Source of the DNA: JAKFWI01 sp031398975
Lineage (GTDB): Bacteria > Pseudomonadota > Alphaproteobacteria > Caulobacterales > Aquidulcibacteraceae
Direction: 5' to 3'
Assembly (NCBI GenBank): GCA_031398975.1
Contig: JANNOI010000008.1
Coordinates: 88,372-152,371 of the forward strand
DNA length: 64,000 nt
In this document: positions 1 through 11,593 of the stretch, in pieces
How positions within the stretch are numbered: position 1 is the first letter of the stretch
Layout of the letters: every line of letters starts with the position of its first letter
The notes under the pieces: generated by a model
Told to the model about the DNA's origin: nothing
Database searches by the model: none
Seen by the model: the letters and a program-made list of their open reading frames with translations, nothing else
Made by a program: the position numbers and the translations under genes

Positions 1-54
1 CGACGGCGCGCCCGTAAGCCCGCTTTGGTGACAAGCGTCAGGGCCAGGTCGCGG

Positions 55-951
55 TCAGGGCCAGGCCGCGGTCGGGGGCAGGGAGGAGAGGATCGTGTCG
101 ATATTGCCGCCGGTCTTGAGGCCGAACAGCGTCCCGCGATCGTAAAGCAGGTTGAACTCCACATAGCGGCCGCGCCGCACGAGCTGCTCCTGGCGTTCCT
201 CCGCGCTCCAAGCCTCCCCCATCCGCCGCCGCAGGATCGCGACATAAACGGTGAGGAACGCCTCGCCGACCGCCTGGACGAAGCGGAACTCCCGCTCCCA
301 ATCGCCGCCGTCCAGATGGTCGAAGAAGATGCCGCCCACGCCGCGCGCCTCGCCGCGATGGGGGAGGTGGAAGTAGTTGTCGCACCAGGCGCGGTAGCGG
401 GCATAGGGCTCGCCATGCGCGGCGCAGGCGGCCTCGAACGCGGCGTGAAACGCGACCGCATCCTCGAAATCCGGGGCGCGCTGGAAGGCGAGCATGGGCG
501 TCAGGTCCCCGCCGCCGCCGAACCAGGCGGTGGTGGTGGTGAGGAAGCGGGTGTTCAGGTGGGCCGTCGGGCAGCGGGGATTGCGGGGGTGGGCGATCAG
601 GGAGATGCCGGTCGCGGTGAAGGCCGGCGCCGCCGCGCTCGCCCCGCGCACCTGGGCGGCGAATTCCGGCGCGAAATCGCCGTGCACGGTCGAAACATGC
701 ACGCCCGCCTTCTCGAAGAACCGCCCCCGCAGCAGCCCGGCCACGCCCCCGCCCAGATCCTCGCGCCCCGCGCCCCGCCGCCAGGGGGTGCGCTCGAAGC
801 GCCCGGGAGCGCCGGGATAGAGGGCGGGATCGGCGTCGGCCTCCAGCGCCTCGAACGCCGCGCAGAGCGTATCGCGCAACGCCTCGAACCAGGCCTGGGC
901 GCGGGCGCGGCGCGGGCCAAGCTCCGGGCCGGCGGGGGGCGGATGGGGCAT
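55..951 (-). CDS. hemF: Aerobic coproporphyrinogen III oxidase
   Basis: Oxygen-dependent decarboxylation of coproporphyrinogen III to protoporphyrinogen IX in haem synthesis, expected to be a cytosolic homodimer. The 298-residue protein carries the family hallmarks: WFGGGGDLTP at residues 143-152, the CDNYFHLPHR stretch at 190-199 followed by GVGGIFFD, and the C-terminal GRYVEFNLLYDRGT and GLKTGGN segments. Length matches the family (about 300). The gene is divergent from petABC, which fits a haem supply role next to a haem protein complex. Positions 1-54 hold no recognisable feature. Confidence 0.95.
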   Translation of the reverse strand: MPHPPPAGPELGPRRARAQAWFEALRDTLCAAFEALEADADPALYPGAPGRFERTPWRRGAGREDLGGGVAGLLRGRFFEKAGVHVSTVHGDFAPEFAAQVRGASAAAPAFTATGISLIAHPRNPRCPTAHLNTRFLTTTTAWFGGGGDLTPMLAFQRAPDFEDAVAFHAAFEAACAAHGEPYARYRAWCDNYFHLPHRGEARGVGGIFFDHLDGGDWEREFRFVQAVGEAFLTVYVAILRRRMGEAWSAEERQEQLVRRGRYVEFNLLYDRGTLFGLKTGGNIDTILSSLPPTAAWP

Positions 952-1104
952 GGGCGGACTGTGGCGGCCTGCCGGCGTCCCGGCAAGGCGGGCCCGCGTG
1001 CGGCGACACGCCGCGAGCCGCTTTGGGCCATACCGGCCTATTTTGCGCAGCTTATTTCTGGGCGCGAATCACGCTGGAAGCAGCGGGTACAGTGGGAGCG
1101 GGCG
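952..1104. promoter_or_regulatory. Divergent intergenic region hemF / petA
   Basis: About 150 bases separate the divergent hemF and petA starts and must hold both promoters. I see no convincing boxes or operator. A GGGAG ribosome-binding site at 1094-1098 lies seven bases before the proposed TTG start of petA. Confidence 0.35.
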
Positions 1105-1668
1105 TTGGCCGAACTGGCGGCGGAACAGGCGGGCGCGGGCGAGGCGGGGGAGCCGACGCGCCGGGATTTCATCTACATCGCGGCCGGCGCGGCCGGCGCG
1201 ATCGGGGGCGCGGCGTTGGTTTGGCCGTTTGTGGACCAGATGAACCCGGCCGCCGATACGATGGCGCTCGCCTCCACGGAATATGATCTCTCCCAGGTCG
1301 CCGAAGGCCAGCAGGTGGTGATCATGTGGCGGGGGCTGCCCGTTTTCGTGCGCCACCGCACCGCCGCCGAAATCGCGGCCGCCCGCCGCGATGACGGCGT
1401 CGCCTTGAAGGATCCCGCCACCGACGCTGAGCGCGTGCTGCAATCGGACGGCAAGCCCGGCAAGCCCGAATTCATGATCGTGCAGGCCAATTGCACCCAT
1501 CTGGGCTGCGTGCCCACGTTCGGGGGCGGCGATTTCGGCGGCTGGCTTTGCGCGTGCCACGGCTCGGTGTACGACACCGCCGCGCGGATCCGGGGGGGGC
1601 CCGCGCCCACCAATCTGCCGCTCGCCCCGTATGTCTACACCGCAGACACCGTCGTCAAAATCGGCTGA
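1105..1668 (+). CDS. petA: Ubiquinol-cytochrome c reductase Rieske iron-sulfur subunit
   Basis: The Rieske subunit carries electrons from ubiquinol to cytochrome c1 in the bc1 complex. The protein has an N-terminal twin-arginine-like RRDF at residues 19-22 before a transmembrane segment (24-41), then a periplasmic domain. The 2Fe-2S ligands lie in CTHLGC (130-135) and CACHGS (149-154), followed by the conserved GGPAPTNLPL. The open frame runs far upstream through the antisense of hemF without an ATG near the right place. I chose TTG at 1105 because GGGAG sits seven bases before it and the 187-residue product fits the family. The start is less certain than the identity. Confidence 0.93.
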   Translation: MAELAAEQAGAGEAGEPTRRDFIYIAAGAAGAIGGAALVWPFVDQMNPAADTMALASTEYDLSQVAEGQQVVIMWRGLPVFVRHRTAAEIAAARRDDGVALKDPATDAERVLQSDGKPGKPEFMIVQANCTHLGCVPTFGGGDFGGWLCACHGSVYDTAARIRGGPAPTNLPLAPYVYTADTVVKIG

Positions 1669-1680
1669 TCGGACCCTCCC

Positions 1681-3171
1681 ATGAGCGGCGAAAGCACCTA
1701 CACCCCCGGTTCGGCCTTCGAGCGCTGGCTCGATGTGCGCCTGCCGATCCTGCGGCTGGCCCATGACAGCTTCGTCGCCTACCCGACGCCGCGGAATTTG
1801 AATTATTGGTACACGTTCGGCGCCATCCTCTCTTTCATGCTGGTGGTGCAGATCGTGTCCGGCGTAGTGCTGGCCATGCATTACGTCGCCCATGTCGATT
1901 ACGCGTTCGACAGCGTCCAGCGGATCGAGCGGGACGTGCCCTATGGCTGGCTGATCCAGAACATCCATTCCGTCGGCGCCTCGATGTTCTTCGTCGCGGT
2001 CTATGTGCACATGTTCCGCGGGCTCTATTACGGCTCCTACAAGGCGCCGCGCGAAGTGCTCTGGATCCTCGGTTGCGTGATCTATCTGCTGATGGTCGCC
2101 ACCGCCTTCATGGGCTACGTGCTGCCCTGGGGCCAGATGAGCTTCTGGGGCGCGACCGTGATCACCAACCTCCTGGGCGCCGTGCCGCTGGTGGGGGAAT
2201 CGATCAAGCATTGGCTCATGGGCGGCTATGCGATCGGCAACGCGACGCTGAACCGCTTCTTCTCGCTGCATTACCTGCTGCCGTTCCTGATCGCGGGCGT
2301 GAGCATCCTGCACGTCTGGGCGCTGCACGTTTCGGGGCAGAACAACCCGGCTGGGATCGAGCCGAAATCGAAGGAGGACACCGTCGCCTTCACGCCGTAC
2401 GCCACAATGAAGGACGCGGTGGGCTTGTGCCTCTTCCTGCTGATGTTTGCGCTGTTTGTGTTCTACATGCCCGACGCCTTGGGCCATGCGGACAATTACA
2501 TCGAGGCCAACCCGCTCGTCACGCCGCCCCATATCGTGCCCGAATGGTACCTCTTGCCGTTCTACGCGATCCTGCGGGCGATCGATTTCGACATCCTGTT
2601 CATCGACTCCAAGCTCGGCGGCGTGCTCGCCATGTTCGCGGCGATCGGGGTGTTGTTCGTGCTGCCCTGGCTCGATACCTCGAAGGTCCGCTCGATGCGG
2701 TACCGCCCGGTGGCGCGGCAATTCTTCATCCTATTCGCCATCACCTGCGCGGCGCTCGGCTGGTGCGGGGGGCAGACGCCGGATCGGGTGCTGCTGCAAA
2801 CCGGCCCGTACGTCAAAGAGCTGATCGACCGCAACGGCGCCGTGATCGCCACCGTGGACGGACAGACCGCCGACATCGCAACCCGCGCCGCCCAGCAGCG
2901 CATCAATGCGCTGGGCCCGAACGTCGCCGAGACGGTGCGCACCCGCGAGCCGTATCGGTTCACGGTCACGCAATTGTCCCAGGTGCTGACGGCCTTTTAT
3001 TTCGCGTTCTTCCTGCTGGTCCTGCCGCTGCTGGGCCTGCGCGAACGGCCCACGCAAATCCCGGACACGATCGCCAAATCCGTGCTGCGCGCGCATGACG
3101 GGCCAGCGCCCGCCGGCGGCAAGGCCCTCGCTTATGCGCCCCGCGACGGCGCGCCCCCGCCGGAGGCCTGA
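1681..3171 (+). CDS. petB: Cytochrome b of the bc1 complex
   Basis: Membrane subunit with two b haems and the quinol sites. Haem ligands are visible as H96 and H197 (low-potential haem) and H110 and H211 (high-potential haem), at spacings standard for bacterial cytochrome b. The Qo-site PEWY motif is at 287-290. At 496 residues it is long. The excess lies mostly in a hydrophilic stretch at about 373-425, between the last two transmembrane regions, and in a Pro/Ala-rich C-terminal tail. It follows petA by 12 bases and is followed by petC after one base, so the three genes form one operon. Confidence 0.97.
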   Translation: MSGESTYTPGSAFERWLDVRLPILRLAHDSFVAYPTPRNLNYWYTFGAILSFMLVVQIVSGVVLAMHYVAHVDYAFDSVQRIERDVPYGWLIQNIHSVGASMFFVAVYVHMFRGLYYGSYKAPREVLWILGCVIYLLMVATAFMGYVLPWGQMSFWGATVITNLLGAVPLVGESIKHWLMGGYAIGNATLNRFFSLHYLLPFLIAGVSILHVWALHVSGQNNPAGIEPKSKEDTVAFTPYATMKDAVGLCLFLLMFALFVFYMPDALGHADNYIEANPLVTPPHIVPEWYLLPFYAILRAIDFDILFIDSKLGGVLAMFAAIGVLFVLPWLDTSKVRSMRYRPVARQFFILFAITCAALGWCGGQTPDRVLLQTGPYVKELIDRNGAVIATVDGQTADIATRAAQQRINALGPNVAETVRTREPYRFTVTQLSQVLTAFYFAFFLLVLPLLGLRERPTQIPDTIAKSVLRAHDGPAPAGGKALAYAPRDGAPPPEA

Positions 3172-3172
3172 C

Positions 3173-4087
3173 GTGGCGCGTTCCCTGATCGCCGCTTGCG
3201 GCTTGGGCCTTCTGGCCCTCCTTCCAGGCGCCGCCTCCGCGGCCGGCGCCGCGAAGGAGATTCCGCACGAGAAGTGGTCCTTTGAGCAGGTCCCGTTCGG
3301 CACGTTCGACCGCGGCGCGCTCCAGCGCGGGCTCAAAGTGTATCTGGAGGTGTGCGCCTCCTGCCATTCGATGAACCTGCTCTCCTACCGCAATCTCGGC
3401 GAGAAGGGCGGGCCGCTCCAGGCCGTGCAGGGGCGCGACCGCGAGACCGGCGAGGAGAGCGTCCGCCTCGGCGCCCCCGGCGAAGGCTTCAAGCTGATCA
3501 ACGCCAACGACAACCCGTACGTGAAGCAGCTCGCAAGCCAATACGAAGTCTCCGAGATCGATCAGGAGACCGGCGACACGGTCACCCGCCCGGCGCGCCC
3601 GGCGGATCGGTTCGTCGCGCCCTATCCCAATGACGCGGCCGCGCGCGCGGCCAATGGCGGGGCGCTGCCGCCGGATTTCTCGGTGCTGGCGAAAGCCCGT
3701 CACGGCGGGGCGAGCTATATCAAGGCGCTGCTGAGCGGCTATGTGGCGCCTCCTGCGGGCCTCGAAGTGCCGCCGGGCCAGCATTACAACGTCTATATGG
3801 CAGGGGATCTTTCCTCCTATTGGAACGGCGATCCCCGCAAGCCACCGTACGGGGGCTTTCTCGCGATGGCGCCCCAGCTCACGGAGGGCCGCGTCACCTT
3901 CGATGACGGCACGCCCGCGACGGTGAAGCAGATGGCGTCCGACGTGGCGACGTTCATCGCGTGGGCGGCGGATCCGAACGCGGAGACGCGCCTGTCGCTC
4001 GGCTTTTCCGTGCTGGCCTATCTCTCGATCGTCACCGGGCTCGTCTATGCGGCCTACCGGCAGGTCTGGAAGGCGGTCGGGCATTAG
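3173..4087 (+). CDS. petC: Cytochrome c1 of the bc1 complex
   Basis: Periplasmic c-type haem subunit that takes electrons from the Rieske protein. Signal peptide at residues 1-24 (hydrophobic core, then AASA), haem-binding CASCH at 61-65, axial methionine in AMAPQL near residue 232, and a C-terminal membrane anchor at about 275-292. I chose GTG at 3173 because GGAG at 3162-3165 precedes it by seven bases and it gives a clean signal peptide. The open frame extends upstream inside petB but that part is Arg/Pro-rich and unlike the family. Product 304 residues. Confidence 0.95.
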   Translation: MARSLIAACGLGLLALLPGAASAAGAAKEIPHEKWSFEQVPFGTFDRGALQRGLKVYLEVCASCHSMNLLSYRNLGEKGGPLQAVQGRDRETGEESVRLGAPGEGFKLINANDNPYVKQLASQYEVSEIDQETGDTVTRPARPADRFVAPYPNDAAARAANGGALPPDFSVLAKARHGGASYIKALLSGYVAPPAGLEVPPGQHYNVYMAGDLSSYWNGDPRKPPYGGFLAMAPQLTEGRVTFDDGTPATVKQMASDVATFIAWAADPNAETRLSLGFSVLAYLSIVTGLVYAAYRQVWKAVGH

Positions 4088-4131
4088 GCGGTCTGCATTA
4101 GGCTGGGGGCTTGGACCGCGGAGAAAACGCG

Positions 4132-5013
4132 ATGGACGGCTGGACCCTCGGCATTATCGGCGGCTCGGGCCTCTATGACCTCGCGGGCCTCGAAAGCGGC
4201 CGCTGGGAGGAGGTCGCGACCCCCTGGGGCCAGCCGTCGGACGCGCTCTATCGCGGCGCGCTGCACGGGGTGGAGCTTGTGTTCCTGCCGCGCCACGGCC
4301 GCGGCCACCGCCATTCGCCCAGCCACATCAATTACCGCGCCAATATCGATGCGCTGAAGCGGGCAGGGTGCACGGACGTTCTGTCGCTGTCGGCCTGCGG
4401 GTCGCTCGCCGAAGGCGTGGCGCCCGGCGCGTTCGTGGCGGTGGACCAGTTCATCGACACCACGTTCGCGCGCGCCAACAGCTTTTTCGGCGAGGGCCTG
4501 GTGGCGCACGTCTCGATGGCGCACCCCACGTGCCCGCGCCTGTCGGGCCTCGCGGCGCAGGCCGCCCGCGCCGCCGGCGCGCCCACGATCGAAGGCGGAA
4601 CCTATCTCGCCGTCGAAGGCCCGCACTTCTCCTCGCTGGCGGAATCGCGGCTCTACCGCAGCTGGGGCTGCACCGTGATCGGCATGACGAACATGCCCGA
4701 GGCCAAGCTCGCCCGCGAGGCCGAACTCCCCTATGCAAGCCTCGCCATGGTCACCGATTATGATTGCTGGCGCGAAACGGAAGCGCTGGTGACCGTTTCG
4801 GAAATCCTCGACGTGCTCCACGCCAACGCCGCCAAGGCCAAAGCGCTCATCGTCCACCTGGCGGGCGCGCTTGCCGCGGCCGGTCCCCGCACCCCATCCC
4901 CGATCGACACCTGCCTCGACGACGCCCTCATCACCGCCCCCTCCGCCCGCGACCCCGCACTCGCCGCAAAACTCGACGCCGTTGCGGGCCGCCGCCTGCG
5001 CCGCGACGGGTGA
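4132..5013 (+). CDS. mtnP: S-methyl-5'-thioadenosine phosphorylase
   Basis: Phosphorolysis of methylthioadenosine to adenine and methylthioribose-1-phosphate, part of methionine and polyamine salvage. The 293-residue protein has the family N-terminus IIGGSGLYD (8-16), the phosphate-binding RHGRGHRHSPSHINYRAN stretch (54-71), and the substrate motif GMTNMPEA (184-191) followed by the conserved aspartates of TDYDCW. ATG at 4132 is preferred over an upstream TTG at 4111 because GGAG at 4120-4123 sits eight bases before it. The gene follows petC in the same direction with a 44-base gap. Confidence 0.94.
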   Translation: MDGWTLGIIGGSGLYDLAGLESGRWEEVATPWGQPSDALYRGALHGVELVFLPRHGRGHRHSPSHINYRANIDALKRAGCTDVLSLSACGSLAEGVAPGAFVAVDQFIDTTFARANSFFGEGLVAHVSMAHPTCPRLSGLAAQAARAAGAPTIEGGTYLAVEGPHFSSLAESRLYRSWGCTVIGMTNMPEAKLAREAELPYASLAMVTDYDCWRETEALVTVSEILDVLHANAAKAKALIVHLAGALAAAGPRTPSPIDTCLDDALITAPSARDPALAAKLDAVAGRRLRRDG

Positions 5014-5016
5014 TGG

Positions 5017-5060
5017 GATCGGCGGCCTTGAGCAAATGCTCGCCCGCAAGGCCGCCGATC
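5017..5060. terminator. Bidirectional hairpin between convergent genes
   Basis: A perfect 14-bp inverted repeat (5017-5030 and 5047-5060) with a 16-base loop lies in the 60-base gap between the convergent ends of mtnP and the hemerythrin-like gene. Placement and stem strength fit a two-way terminator. There is no clear T-run. Confidence 0.6.
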
Positions 5061-5073
5061 GGTGTAGTGGCGT

Positions 5074-5595
5074 CTAGGAGGCGGCGCTGAGTTCTTCCAT
5101 CAGTTCTTGTTTGCGCGCCATCAATTGTTCGCCCAGGGCTTCGAGGTCCATGTCGGCCTTGCGGGCCTCTTCGAACATGCCGTCGGGGCCTTCTTCTTCT
5201 TCGACATGGTGGGCGATCATTTCGCCCAGCACCTTGACGCGGGCGTCGTACATCTCGTCGCCCGGCTCCATTTCCTCGATCTCGGCGATCAGGGTCTTGG
5301 CGCTTTGGTGCTCGATCACGGCCTCGTTGTTCATGTCCTCGTCGCCGGTGGCTTGCAGGAAGGCCGGGTAGAAGATTTCTTCCTCGATCTGGGTGTGCAC
5401 GGTCAGCGCCATGCAGATCTGGCTCGCCAGTTCAAACTTCTTGTCGTCGCTCCTGGCGGTCTCGAATTGCTGGAACCATTGCGCGACCTGCTTGTGATCG
5501 GCGCTCAAGAGGGCGATCGCGTCGGGCGTGACGCCGGCCCCGCCCGCGGGACCGGATTTGGAGGATGTCTTGGAGGCGGTTTGGGGGGTGGCCAT
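5074..5595 (-). CDS. Hemerythrin-like HHE-domain protein
   Basis: A four-helix hemerythrin cation-binding protein of 173 residues. Candidate di-iron ligands are H34 (in ADHKQV), H67 and E71 (HTQIEEE), H96 (EHQSAK), H130 and E134 (HHVEEEE), in the order of the HHE family. The first 25 residues are low-complexity Ala/Ser/Thr. ATG at 5595 is chosen because a GGAG lies seven bases upstream. An in-frame ATG at 5610 has no such site. The exact role (oxygen or NO sensing, iron storage or stress protection) cannot be read from the sequence. The gene is divergent from ettA. Confidence 0.88.
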   Translation of the reverse strand: MATPQTASKTSSKSGPAGGAGVTPDAIALLSADHKQVAQWFQQFETARSDDKKFELASQICMALTVHTQIEEEIFYPAFLQATGDEDMNNEAVIEHQSAKTLIAEIEEMEPGDEMYDARVKVLGEMIAHHVEEEEGPDGMFEEARKADMDLEALGEQLMARKQELMEELSAAS

Positions 5596-5762
5596 GGGGC
5601 TCTCCTTCAAAGGGGACTTGCGCAGAGAACCGGACGGGCCTCGCCAAGTTCCTCTGAGAATGGCTCGCAGCCACGCGAGCCCCGAGGGCGCATCGGCTCC
5701 CTTTCTTCCAGGCCGGGGTGGGGCTACATCAGCGCTTTATCTTGCGGAGCGGGCAGCCCTTC

Positions 5763-7424
<1,662 letters not shown>

Positions 7425-7449
7425 GGGCAGGGGCGCGCGGCGGGCGCGG

Positions 7450-7749
7450 TCAGAACGCTTTCAGCACCTCGGCGACGTGCTCCACCCGCGGCGGCGCGGC
7501 GAAATGGGGGCCGACCAGCGCGCGCCATTGCGCGAAGGCGGGCGAGGCGCGGAACCCCTCAGTGTGATCCTCAACGCTCGCCCAGCCCACCAGCAGCCGG
7601 TAGCGGCTGGGATGCTCGATAGAACGGGTCAGCGCGAAGGAGAGGCAGCCTTTCGCGGCCTCGAACAGCGGCGCGGCGGCTGCGACGCCGGCTTCGAACG
7701 CGGCCTCTGCGCCGGGTTTGACATCGATCTCGGCGATTTCGGTGATCAT
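7450..7749 (-). CDS. Antibiotic biosynthesis monooxygenase (ABM) domain protein
   Basis: A 99-residue single-domain protein of the dimeric alpha/beta ferredoxin-like ABM fold. The visible pattern is an N-terminal ITEIAEIDVKPG strand, a helix ending in FEAAKGCL, a middle YRLLVGWASVEDH strand-helix and a C-terminal VEHVAEVLKAF strand. Such proteins range from quinol monooxygenases to haem-degrading enzymes, and the substrate cannot be assigned. The frame stays open upstream, but the family N-terminus coincides with ATG at 7749. It is divergent from the thiC riboswitch and convergent with ettA. Confidence 0.8.
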   Translation of the reverse strand: MITEIAEIDVKPGAEAAFEAGVAAAAPLFEAAKGCLSFALTRSIEHPSRYRLLVGWASVEDHTEGFRASPAFAQWRALVGPHFAAPPRVEHVAEVLKAF

Positions 7750-7822
7750 GGTGCGCTGTTTCGCCCCGCCCTGCGCATGCGTCAAGCTTGCATCGGGCCC
7801 GTCGCTGTGGTGCTTTGAGGCT

Positions 7823-7906
7823 CGAAACAGGGGCGCCGCGCACGCGTGCATGGCTGAGAAGCACCCTTTGGACCTGATCCGGTTCGTACCGGCGTGGGAA
7901 GTTTCG
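7823..7906 (+). promoter_or_regulatory. TPP riboswitch (THI element) of thiC
   Basis: Conserved core elements appear in order: an AGGGGCGCC block, GCTGAGA, ACCCTTTGGACCTGATC, then CGGTTCGTACCGG and CGTGGGAA. Closing helix P1 is perfect, with CGAAAC (7823-7828) pairing GTTTCG (7901-7906). It ends 74 bases before thiC and is expected to repress it when thiamine pyrophosphate is abundant. Confidence 0.96.
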
Positions 7907-7980
7907 GGCGTGGGGGCCAGTCCCCGCTCCGTTCCTGCCTTCCCGCCCGCTGCGCGCCGCTGACAACGGAGCGTCATTGC

Positions 7981-9867
<1,887 letters not shown>

Positions 9868-9879
9868 TGTTCCAACCCC

Positions 9880-9980
9880 GTCATCCCGGCCGAAGCGAAG
9901 CGCAGCGCCGGGACCTTGCAGCGATCGCGCACCGTGCTGCTCGAGGCCCCGGATCGGCGCTGCGCGCTGTCCGGGGTGAC
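9880..9980. repeat. Dispersed about 101-bp palindrome-ended repeat, copy A
   Basis: Begins GTCATCCCGG and ends CCGGGGTGAC, so its ends are inverted. The interior carries GCCGGGACCT and a GAGG(T/C)CCCGG block. The same element recurs at 49387-49487 and three times in tandem at 51764-52125. It fills the convergent gap between thiC and ahcY, where it may act as a terminator-like structure. Confidence 0.85.
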
Positions 9981-9999
9981 ACGTGCAAGGCGCGCGCGC

Positions 10000-11415
10000 T
10001 CAGTAGCGGTAGTGGTCGGGCTTGAACGGGCCGGCTTGCGGCACGTTGATGTACTCGGCCTGCGGTTTTGAGAGGGTGGTGAGTTTCGCGCCCAGCTTGG
10101 CGAGGTGCAGCATCGCCACCTTCTCGTCGAGGCGCTTGGGCAGGGTGTAGACTTTGTTCTCGTAGGCGCCCGCATTGGTCCAGAGTTCGATCTGGGCCAA
10201 AGTCTGGTTGGTGAAGGACGCGCTCATCACGAAGCTCGGATGGCCGGTGGCGTTGCCCAGATTGACGAGGCGGCCCTCCGACAGGAGGATGATCTTCTTG
10301 CCGTCCGGGAATTCCACGTGGTGGACCTGGGGCTTGATCTCGTCCCATTTGAAATTGCGCAGGCCCGACACCTGAATCTCGGCGTCGAAATGGCCAATAT
10401 TGCACACGATCGCGTTGTGCTTCATCGCGCGCATGTGATCAACGGTGATCACATCCTTGTTGCCCGTGGCGGTGACGAAGATATCGGCCGCGCCCGCCAC
10501 GTCCTCCAACGTCTTGACGTCATAGCCTTCCATCGCCGCCTGCAGCGCGCAGATCGGATCGATCTCGGTGACGATCACGCGCGCTCCGCCCTGGCGCAGG
10601 CTCGCGGCCGATCCCTTGCCGACATCGCCATACCCGCACACCACCGCCACCTTGCCGGCGAGCATCACGTCCGTGCCGCGCCGGATCGCGTCGACAAGGC
10701 TCTCGCGACAGCCATAGAGATTGTCGAACTTCGATTTGGTGACGCTGTCATTGACATTGATCGCCGGGAACGGCAGCTCGCCGCGCTCGGCCATCTGGTA
10801 GAGGCGGTGGACGCCCGTGGTCGTCTCCTCGGAGACGCCCTGGATCGCGGCCCGGATGGCGGAATAGAAGCCCGGCTTTTCCCGCAGATAGCGCTTCATC
10901 ACCGCGTAGAGCGCTTCTTCCTCCTCGTTCTGGGGGTTGGCGAGGAGGGAAGGGTCCTGCTCGGCCTTCGGGCCCAGCACGCAGAGAAGGGTGGCGTCGC
11001 CGCCATCGTCGAGGATTAGATTGGGGTAGCCCCCGTCGGCCCATTCGAAGATGCGGTGCGCATAATCCCAGTACTCGGTGAGGCTCTCGCCCTTGAAGGC
11101 GAACACCGGGGTGCCGGCGGCGGCGATCGCGGCGGCGGCGTGGTCCTGGGTCGAGAAGATGTTGCACGAGGCCCAACGGACGTCCGCGCCCAGGGCCTCC
11201 AGCGTCTGGATCAGCACCGCGGTCTGGATCGTCATGTGCAGCGAGCCCGCGATGCGCGCCCCCTTGAGCGGCTGGGCGGCGCCGTATTCCGCGCGCAGCG
11301 CCATCAGGCCCGGCATCTCCGTTTCGGCGATCGCGATCTCCTTCGCCCCCCAGCCGGCGAGCGCGAGGTCCTTGACGGCGTAATCGGCGTTCGCGAGCGT
11401 GGCGGGCGAGGGCAT
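10000..11415 (-). CDS. ahcY: Adenosylhomocysteinase (S-adenosylhomocysteine hydrolase)
   Basis: NAD-dependent hydrolysis of S-adenosylhomocysteine to adenosine and homocysteine, which removes the product inhibitor of methyltransferases. At 471 residues it is the longer proteobacterial form. Visible motifs include SCNIFSTQDHAAAAI, the NAD-binding VVCGYGDVGKG, VTATGNKD, CNIGHFD and the C-terminal KPDHYRY. ATG at 11415 is chosen because GGAG lies eight bases upstream. A longer open frame to 11487 is low-complexity. A 22-bp palindrome lies 77 bases upstream of the start. Confidence 0.97.
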   Translation of the reverse strand: MPSPATLANADYAVKDLALAGWGAKEIAIAETEMPGLMALRAEYGAAQPLKGARIAGSLHMTIQTAVLIQTLEALGADVRWASCNIFSTQDHAAAAIAAAGTPVFAFKGESLTEYWDYAHRIFEWADGGYPNLILDDGGDATLLCVLGPKAEQDPSLLANPQNEEEEALYAVMKRYLREKPGFYSAIRAAIQGVSEETTTGVHRLYQMAERGELPFPAINVNDSVTKSKFDNLYGCRESLVDAIRRGTDVMLAGKVAVVCGYGDVGKGSAASLRQGGARVIVTEIDPICALQAAMEGYDVKTLEDVAGAADIFVTATGNKDVITVDHMRAMKHNAIVCNIGHFDAEIQVSGLRNFKWDEIKPQVHHVEFPDGKKIILLSEGRLVNLGNATGHPSFVMSASFTNQTLAQIELWTNAGAYENKVYTLPKRLDEKVAMLHLAKLGAKLTTLSKPQAEYINVPQAGPFKPDHYRY

Positions 11416-11491
11416 GGGACGATCTCCGGGGGCGGACTTCGGGGGCGGGGCCGCCCCGCGTGTAGCAAGCGCCGGCCGGCAAAACAATGAG

Positions 11492-11513
11492 GATATAAAG
11501 ATACCTTTATATC
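11492..11513. promoter_or_regulatory. 22-bp palindromic operator candidate upstream of ahcY
   Basis: GATATAAAG-ATAC-CTTTATATC, with perfect 9-bp arms, is an AT-rich island in a very GC-rich intergenic region between ahcY and the divergent ion channel gene. Its form suits a dimeric repressor. SAH- or SAM-responsive ArsR-type regulators are known to control ahcY in several proteobacteria, but the regulator here is an inference. Confidence 0.6.
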
Positions 11514-11593
11514 CCGATCGCGCCCCGAACGCCCTCCCTTTTGGCCAAAAGCGCGGTAGGTTCGCGCGAAACTGCTTCGCGGGGGATCACGGC

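Noticed and set aside
25..1104. Long open frame upstream of the Rieske core
   Set aside because: It is the antisense of hemF. A TTG with GGGAG at the correct distance gives a family-length Rieske protein.
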